Positions 57,617 through 64,000 of a stretch of 64,000 nt of DNA are shown here, piece after piece. Numbering within the stretch: the first letter of the stretch is position 1; each line of letters opens with the position of its first letter. The DNA is taken from the NCBI RefSeq assembly GCF_918797505.1, contig NC_092796.1:33861325-33925324 (forward strand), in the 5' to 3' direction. Position numbers and translations under genes: made by a program. This DNA is from Bemisia tabaci. Taxonomy: Eukaryota > Arthropoda > Insecta > Hemiptera > Aleyrodidae. The notes beneath the pieces are model-generated. The model made no database searches. It worked only from the letters and a program-made list of their open reading frames with translations, and was not told the origin of the DNA.

Positions 57617-60254
57617 GGACTCATAAGCCGGGAAACAACGACAACTCCATACTCTTTTGCAAGTTTCTCAGACTGAAAAAATGTCACTAGATTTTTCAAA
57701 GTTGTTCTCGAGCCTATGGATTTAATTACAATTGAATCCGATTGGTTAAGTACGTGCCCTCCGTACCCGTACACGTAAGTCAGTTTCTCCGGCCGGGAAC
57801 TTAGACCTCTAGATTTTCCGTAGTTTTTCCAAGAATCTTTTCTCACCTATGGATATTTTTGAAAGTTCGATCCGAAAGAGTAACCTGCTGTAAATCATCG
57901 AGTTTATGCAACTGTTTCCTTTGATTTCCTCATTTAGCGAGCATGATGGTTACAAATTATGGAATTTCGAGTTTTCTCTTGCGAGGCAATTCTCATGCTG
58001 TGGAATTTTTTTAAATTTCTAATAGGGAAACTAAAAAAACGCGCTTTAAACTTTTAAGGATGAAGTGGACGAGTTGCATTGACTTTATCATTTTGCACCT
58101 TTTAAACCTTCCCCAATTGAAATCGGAAAAATTTCCACAAGGGTCAAAATGTATGACAGATTAACTTTAACAAACTCAAAATTCTGCGCGCGCGAGATGG
58201 TCATCTTTGGAAAATGGCAGAGGGGCATGCAGAGAAATTATTGTTCAGACTGTTCGCGTATGCTCAATGATTTTTGACGCCTTTTTAACGTTCTCCCATA
58301 ATATTCCGAAGTTCTCCATACGCGAAGAAACAAGCTTGGAAAAAGAACTTAAAATTCCGCGCTACGGATGGGCATCCGACATGAGTGGCAAATTGGCATG
58401 GATTTTCCATTCCTTTCCGACGAGTTTCATCGACTGCATCATGTATGGGGCATTTTTAACTTTCTCAAATTCAAATTGATCTCCTGTCCCAAATCACTCC
58501 GTTTATGGATGCAGATCTTGTACTCGCACATTTAAATGCGAAAATCGGGCGGGTGACTATCCGAACTTCGGAGTGTGTATGTGATGTGGTATCACGCAAA
58601 TTTGAAGGAAAATCTTAGTTTTTCACCGATCTCATATAAATGACGTTGGTGTGTGAAGGTATAACCCGTGAAACGCTCAACGCTGCGTCACGACGCAGCG
58701 CAAGCACTAATCGCAGCACCAGTTGTGTTTTTCAAAAGACGAAGATCTAAATCAGAAAATTTAATTTTGAATTCGCGTGAGACGCAATTTTGACCCGATA
58801 TGAATCAAACCATGACATCACTTCCGATTTCTAATACTGATACACCTCACTCGTTGCTATAACGATAGGAGGACTACATTGTGCCACCAGGCACTACAAT
58901 TTCTTCCTCATTTAAAATCGACGTAAGAGCCATTTTTCCCTTTGAAGATAGGTTCTTCTATGTATGGTCCAGAAATTGTAGTTCCTTATTGCAAAATGCA
59001 GTCAGTCCAACAAAGAGTTCCTTTTAGCTGTGACAGTTAATTCATTCTGAGGCAGATTAAGATTAAGTCTTTAAGAGGGAAGAAAAGGAAAAAGTAAAAT
59101 TTTTTAGATACGTACCAGCAGAGGGTTATCCAATTGCCCGACGCCACGCTGAAAGCACTCACAACACTATCACGGAAAAACTGAAAAACTTGGCCATAAA
59201 AAGATGTAAAATAATAATTAACATTGGTTGAAGACACAGATTCGTTCGTCTACGCTGATTTAAATTCTGCCCATGTTACATAGTGTTCAAAATGCATACG
59301 AAAATAAATAACAATAAAATAAAATAAAAATGGTTGAGAGATAATGATTGATAGTTTTAAGGAGTCGACTGGATTCATATCAGAAATATATAAATGGTAA
59401 CTCAGTGGTTATTCTTAGTTCCGTGTTCAATTCAAAGCAAACAAAAATAGAGCTTAACCATGTTCATTATCGTAAAGTCTGATCGTAATTCGAGAAAATA
59501 TTTGTCATAGGTTCAATAGTCTGATCGCACATGCTATGCTGTCCGAACAATATTATTTCTATTAAACCTGGACGTTTGGCGTCCGGAGGAGGTTAAAGAG
59601 CATCAACATTTGATTAAATTTTGGTTGGAGGTTATACCGCTGTGAAAGGGGTTCCTAAATCAAATCTGAGTGGATTTCTTACACTTTAATTGTTAAGTGG
59701 GTAGGTAATGGGTTCAGCAACTAACAATGCCTCCCCGCAATATGTAATTGAAGGGAGGGGGGGATGTGAACAGTAATTGGGACTCAAAATGTAAAAATAG
59801 TTACCATTGAACAGAGATACAAAAGGATATTTCATTTATATTAAATTTGCACTGTTCCATGAGAACTGCGTATGCAGCCCTCATTTTCAACCAATTTCTA
59901 CCATATGGACATTTTTTCCTCTCCAATTTTCCTGATTTAACAGAAACATTAAAACCAAACCGTTACGTTCAAATCGGCTTAAAAATCTAAATACGGGTGT
60001 GTTTTGATAGATAATATAGCAAACAATTCAGTCACTGACATTTACAGTTTTGGTCTTTGAATCTATAATCCCCTCCGATTTCTCGAGGAGATAAAAAATA
60101 TAGTAAAAATTAATTCGATCTCAGCTCATAAATCTGAATGCGGGGATGGAAGCGCGTTTTTAAGGTCAATGAAATTGCAGACCATTCCGTCACATTATAA
60201 GAAACATTTTCTGTCTAAAGGATTATCATTGTTCCCAAATTCTCTCAATACGAA

Positions 60255-60560
60255 GTATATCTTAACTAAAGCTTTCGACTCAACTCATAAATCTGCATAA
60301 CTCAACTAAGGCTTTCGACTCAACTCATACATCTGTACAACTTAACTAAAGCTTTCGACTCGACTCATAAATGTGCACAACTTACATAAAGCTTCGACTC
60401 GGCTCATAAATCTACACAACTTAACTAAAGCTTTCGACTCGACTCATATATCTGCACAACTTAACTAAAGCTTCCGACTCGACTCGTAAAACTGCAAGGA
60501 GGTTTTAACTCGACTCATAAATTTGAAAAAAGCTTTTGGCTAAATGCATACAAATCTGCA
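60255..60560 (+). repeat. ~48-bp tandem repeat, about six copies
   Basis: Diverged units of the type CTTAACTAAAGCTTTCGACT then CGACTCATAAATCTGCACAA. Noncoding. Confidence 0.85.
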
Positions 60561-61079
60561 AGCTGAAATAAATGTGATCTCGGAAAAGCGTGAAATTCTA
60601 TCCTGAATATTCAATTTCTACCATAACCCATACTTTTCTTACATTTCTCTCATCAATAAATATTTAACTATATTACTTTCGCCTCTAATTATAAGGTAAT
60701 ATAAACGCTGATAATACCAATTTTTCCTGTAAGCAGCGTCTGACTCAGTCACTACGATCCTAGTGTATGAACTTACATTCTCCTCATATTCCTCTCGTCT
60801 AAGAAAGAAAATATCAGAAGTATACTTTTAATGCAACCTGTGATCTTTAGGATGTGCTCTGACAGAGGATCGCAAATTCCGTTAGAATACAGTTTCGTTG
60901 TACGCACTCAAACTTCTCTCATAACGAATACAAAATTGCGTAAAAATCACTTTCAATTCGACCTATATATTTGTATGCTCATAATAATTTACAGAGTGCA
61001 TCGTAGTTCGTATTCATGCTGAGACAGCGAATACTCCTTATGTTTCAATCATTTGAAAAGAAAGCTGCCTTTGAAAAAA

Positions 61080-61275
61080 CATTTGACTCATCTCATGTGT
61101 TTGCGAAGAACTTTTCACCCATTTCATAAATTTGCGAAGAACTTTTCACTCACTCATCTCATGACTTTGCGAAGAACTTTTCACTCACTCATCTCATGAC
61201 TTTGCGAATAACTTTTCACTCACTCATCTCATAACTTTGCGAAGAACTTTTCACTCATCTCATAAATTTGCGAAG
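61080..61275 (+). repeat. ~36-bp tandem repeat, about five copies
   Basis: Units of the type CTCATGACTTTGCGAAGAAC then TTTTCACTCACTCAT. Resembles the repeat at 60255-60560 in carrying an ACTCATAA/ACTTTGCG phrase, so the two may share an origin. Confidence 0.85.
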
Positions 61276-61939
61276 AACTTTCATCTCTGCTCATAAACCT
61301 AAATACCAACGAATGCGCGTTAATGCAATTAGTAGTAAAAATTCAATGTCACGGGAGCTCCCGTGATAAGACGGCTGCGTTTTTCTCCCGGAAATCTTCA
61401 TTCTTCTCTCATTTTCTAATTAGAGAAAGAATTCGGGATTTATTTCAACTTAAACTCGTAGGTACATTGACACACTGATGAACACGTGTTTGGATGGAGA
61501 AAGAAGCCCAATCGGTCTCCTGATTTCAGTATACAGTTTTAATCTTAAAACATTTAAATCTCTCTCCAAATCGTCATTTGGTAAATTATAACAATCAATT
61601 TGGACTCAACGCAACTCATAACCTGCAGCCTAATTGACACATTTCAGTTTTAATTACAGTCGCAATAAAAATTACTCTATATCTTGGTGGTTTTTTTACC
61701 TACTCAAATAGGGATCAACCAATTAGACACCTATTATCTTCCATACAAAGTGAGGATTATGAATAATTATAAATGACAACGATACATTAACTTTAAAATC
61801 AAATGAGTACTCAATGGAAGGATGTTTCGTCTTGTTCTTGACTCCGTTCGAAAATTCTGAGGCAAAACGACGAAAATGTAAGAGGAAGGAAAACGAGTGA
61901 AGGAGACAAAACAGTGATGGAGAAAATGGGATACGATGG

Positions 61940-62262
61940 AAAAAAAGAAAATAAAAGAAAAAAAGAAGCAAAATAATAAAAAGGAAATAAAAGAAAAAAA
62001 GAAGAAAGATAATAAAAAGGAAATAAAAGAAGAAAAGAAGAAAAACAATAAAAAGGAAATAAAAGAAGAAAAATAATAGAAAGGAAATAAAAGAAAAAAA
62101 GGAAGAAAAATAATAAAAAGGAAATAAAAGAAAAAAAAGAGAAAAGGAAAAGAAAAGAAAAGAAAAGAAAAGAAAAAAGAAGGAAAAGAAAAGAAAAATA
62201 AAAGAAAAGAAAAAAGAAGGAAAAGAAAAGAAAAATAAAAGAAAAGAAAAAAGAAGAAAAAT
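61940..62262. repeat. Purine-rich (AAAAGAAA)n low-complexity tract
   Basis: Over 300 bp almost purely A and G on the plus strand. It produces spurious Phe/Ser-rich frames on the minus strand. Confidence 0.93.
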
Positions 62263-62349
62263 GAAGTTTGCTTCTACTACACTGACTACACTAACTACTC
62301 TAACTACTTCACTAACTACATAACACTAAGAAGGACAAAAAAGAAAAAA

Positions 62350-62442
62350 TACTTACCTGAATACTTACCTACCTAAAACTTACCTGAAAATAGAAAATAA
62401 GAGTAAATACTTACCAGACATACTTACCTGTAATACTTACCT
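62350..62442 (-). repeat. Array of consensus 5' splice-site words
   Basis: ACTTACC occurs six times in ~90 bp (near 62351, 62364, 62378, 62409, 62422 and 62434). On the minus strand this is GGTAAGT, mostly preceded by CA or A and followed by AT. No minus-strand exon is recognised beside it. Confidence 0.7.
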
Positions 62443-62503
62443 TCCTGAAAAAACAAAAAAAAAAAAAAAAAAAAAAAGAAATAAAAACGAACCCCGCCTA
62501 CCT

Positions 62504-62702
62504 GCCACGGAAAAAAAGGAGTTTGTGTCTGAGACACAAGGTGTAGGTAAAACGACGTTTCTTAACCCTCCCTGTGTCTCGTAACTGCCATGTCAGGGCC
62601 GGAAACAGCCCTGAACGGCAGTCACGAGACACAGGGATGGTGAAGCAACGCCTTTTCACCGTTCCTCTCGTGTCGCGGACCCAAACTCCTTTTTTCCGTG
62701 GC
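62504..62702. mobile_element. Near-perfect 200-bp palindrome
   Basis: Ends GCCACGGAAAAAAAGGAGTT and AACTCCTTTTTTCCGTGGC. The arms pair almost to the centre (CCCTGTGTCTCGTAACTGCC with GGCAGTCACGAGACACAGGG), leaving a loop of about 8 bases (CGGAAACA). Foldback MITE or hairpin-RNA source. Confidence 0.82.
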
Positions 62703-63065
62703 GGGTGACCATGCTCAGATAAAAACCAAAATGCAGCAGCAATCAGCCTAAGGGTTGATGGGGCGGCCACCATCCAGCGGAAGTCCGGCCAGCGGTCGGG
62801 TCGGGTCTGCGTATGGCTCCTACTCGTGCGTCCAACGGTCCGACGTCCAACAGTCGGGCTGACGGCTCGCCGGACGGTCCCTTCAGACATTCCGTTGGAC
62901 GGCATTCTACCAACCCAACTTCACTTTCATCCTATTGTCGGATCTTCAACTATGGAGCGCCATCCATGTCACGGCTGATAATGGTTTTTCACCGGGAATC
63001 GTATATTCCTAGGGGCTTGAGGAGGGGCCCTGTGAGTAAAGGGGGCGGACTGGCTGGGAGCCGAT

Positions 63066-63390
63066 CACCCCCTATTGTTCGTTCGCCAATGTGCCTCACA
63101 GGGGGCCCCCCCCCCTATTGTTCGTTCGCGAATGTGCCTCACAGGGGCCCCCCCCTATTGTTCGTTCGCGAATGTGCCTCACAGGGGGCCACTTTACTGT
63201 TCGTTCGCCAATGTGCCTCACAGGGGGCCCCCCTAATGTTCGTTCGCCAATGTGCCTCACAGGGGGCCCCCCTATTGTTCGTTCGCCGATGTGCCTCACA
63301 GGGGGCCCCCCTATTGTTCGTTCGCCGATGTGCCTCACAGGGGGCCCCCCTATTGTTCGTTCGCCAATGTGCCTCACAGGGAGCCCCTTT
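63066..63390 (+). repeat. 39-bp minisatellite, about eight copies
   Basis: Unit: CCCCCCTATTGTTCGTTCGC then CAATGTGCCTCACAGGGGG. Later units are exactly 39 bp apart. Because 39 is a multiple of three, open frames run through it on both strands; they are not genes. Confidence 0.93.
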
Positions 63391-63477
63391 TTGGGAAAAT
63401 TTGGGGCCCAATTGAACACTTCTAACATTTAGGGCCCTCCCATCAAGCGGGGAGGGGAAGCGGGCTGATTTAGGGGG

Positions 63478-63980
63478 CTTAGGGATGGTCATGTCATAAA
63501 CTTTGGTTTCATGTGCCTTACAGGGGCCCCTTCTGGCAAAATCTGAGGGCCCCAACAGAAACTCTCACCCCTGGGGGCCCTTCTATGAAGAGGCTCTGTG
63601 GACCCCAAATGGTTTTAAGCGAGGCCCGCCTCTGAAAATTTTTGGCCAGTCCGTCCCTAATGAGACTTGAAAAATTACGAGGGGGGAAGGGAGGATTTTA
63701 GCGATGCGGAAAAATAATTCGTTCGCAGGGCCACCCGCGGCCTCTGCTGAACATGCTCTCCCCTCCCTTGACATGATAAGCCCCTAACTTATGGGGCTGA
63801 GGGTTGATCGTCTCATAAACTTAGGTTTTATGTGCCTTACAGGGGCCCCTTCTGGCAAAATCTGGGGGTCCCAACAGAAACTCTCACCCCTGGGGGCCCT
63901 TCTATGAAGAGGCTTTGTGGACCCCAAATGTTTTTTTTTTTTTTTTTTTTTTTTTGGGCGAGGCCCGCCTCTAACTCGAG
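63478..63980 (+). repeat. Tandem duplication of a ~320-bp unit
   Basis: GTGCCTTACAGGGGCCCCTT, CCAACAGAAACTCTCACCCC and TCTATGAAGAGGCTCTGTGG occur at about 63512-63605 and again at 63832-63920. The second copy contains a T-run (63930-63955). The GTGCC(T/C)(T/C)ACAGGGG phrase is also the core of the neighbouring minisatellite. Confidence 0.85.
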
Positions 63981-64000
63981 GATTTTTGCGATGCGGAAAA

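Noticed and set aside
61723..62048. Phe/Ser-rich ORFs on the minus strand
   Set aside because: They arise from the purine-rich simple repeat.
63066..63390. CRISPR-like direct repeats
   Set aside because: Units are contiguous with no unique spacers and the genome is eukaryotic; this is a minisatellite.
62813..63555. Long overlapping ORFs on both strands with repeated peptide units
   Set aside because: They are products of the 39-bp minisatellite, whose period is a multiple of three. No domain, start context or splice signals support them.

Overview
This is eukaryotic genomic DNA, almost certainly from an insect. Coding regions are split into short exons with GT...AG introns. The intergenic DNA is AT-rich and crowded with small inverted-repeat transposons (MITEs), and there is an interstitial array of the insect telomere unit TTAGG. 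Multiple UDP-glycosyltransferase (UGT) genes in tandem plus this transposon load would suit a hemipteran such as a whitefly, but the species is a guess.

Layout. 1-28.3 kb (+ strand): a tandem cluster of three UGT genes. UGT-1 (838-2082) has only its last two exons in the window. UGT-2 (7237-17327) is complete: six exons whose phases all close, 517 codons, signal peptide, donor-binding signature and C-terminal membrane anchor. UGT-3 (21660-28307) has six good exons but no visible last (membrane-anchor) exon. Directly downstream, in the same orientation, lie three exons of IFT46, an intraflagellar transport (cilium assembly) protein, at 29827-31541. UGT-3 would splice into them in frame. The introns are filled with MITEs, foldback elements and a mariner-derived palindrome.

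33.5-39.5 kb: a 500-base run of N beside a ~260-bp satellite array, then gene-poor repeat-rich DNA including what looks like a retroelement 3' end. 40.5-45.3 kb (- strand): a transposon with a large MULE-type transposase (zinc-finger array, DDE core, SWIM finger) whose 3' end overlaps, in another frame, an ORF for a Ulp1-like cysteine protease. A 1.5-kb inverted repeat (45278-46776) abuts and includes its 5' end. 48-49.9 kb holds three diverged copies of a noncoding unit.

51.6-55.1 kb (- strand): a three-exon gene for a small SGNH/GDSL-type hydrolase of 207 aa with a CpG-rich upstream region. 55.2-64 kb: no gene recognised; tandem repeats, palindromic MITEs (one with a central TTAGG array), purine-rich low-complexity DNA and a 39-bp minisatellite.

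Functional reading: the UGTs should be ER-membrane enzymes that conjugate small lipophilic compounds (xenobiotics, plant toxins, pigments, hormones) to a sugar. IFT46, the SGNH protein and the transposon are unrelated to that pathway. All exon boundaries come from splice consensus, phase and protein-family knowledge, without transcript evidence.
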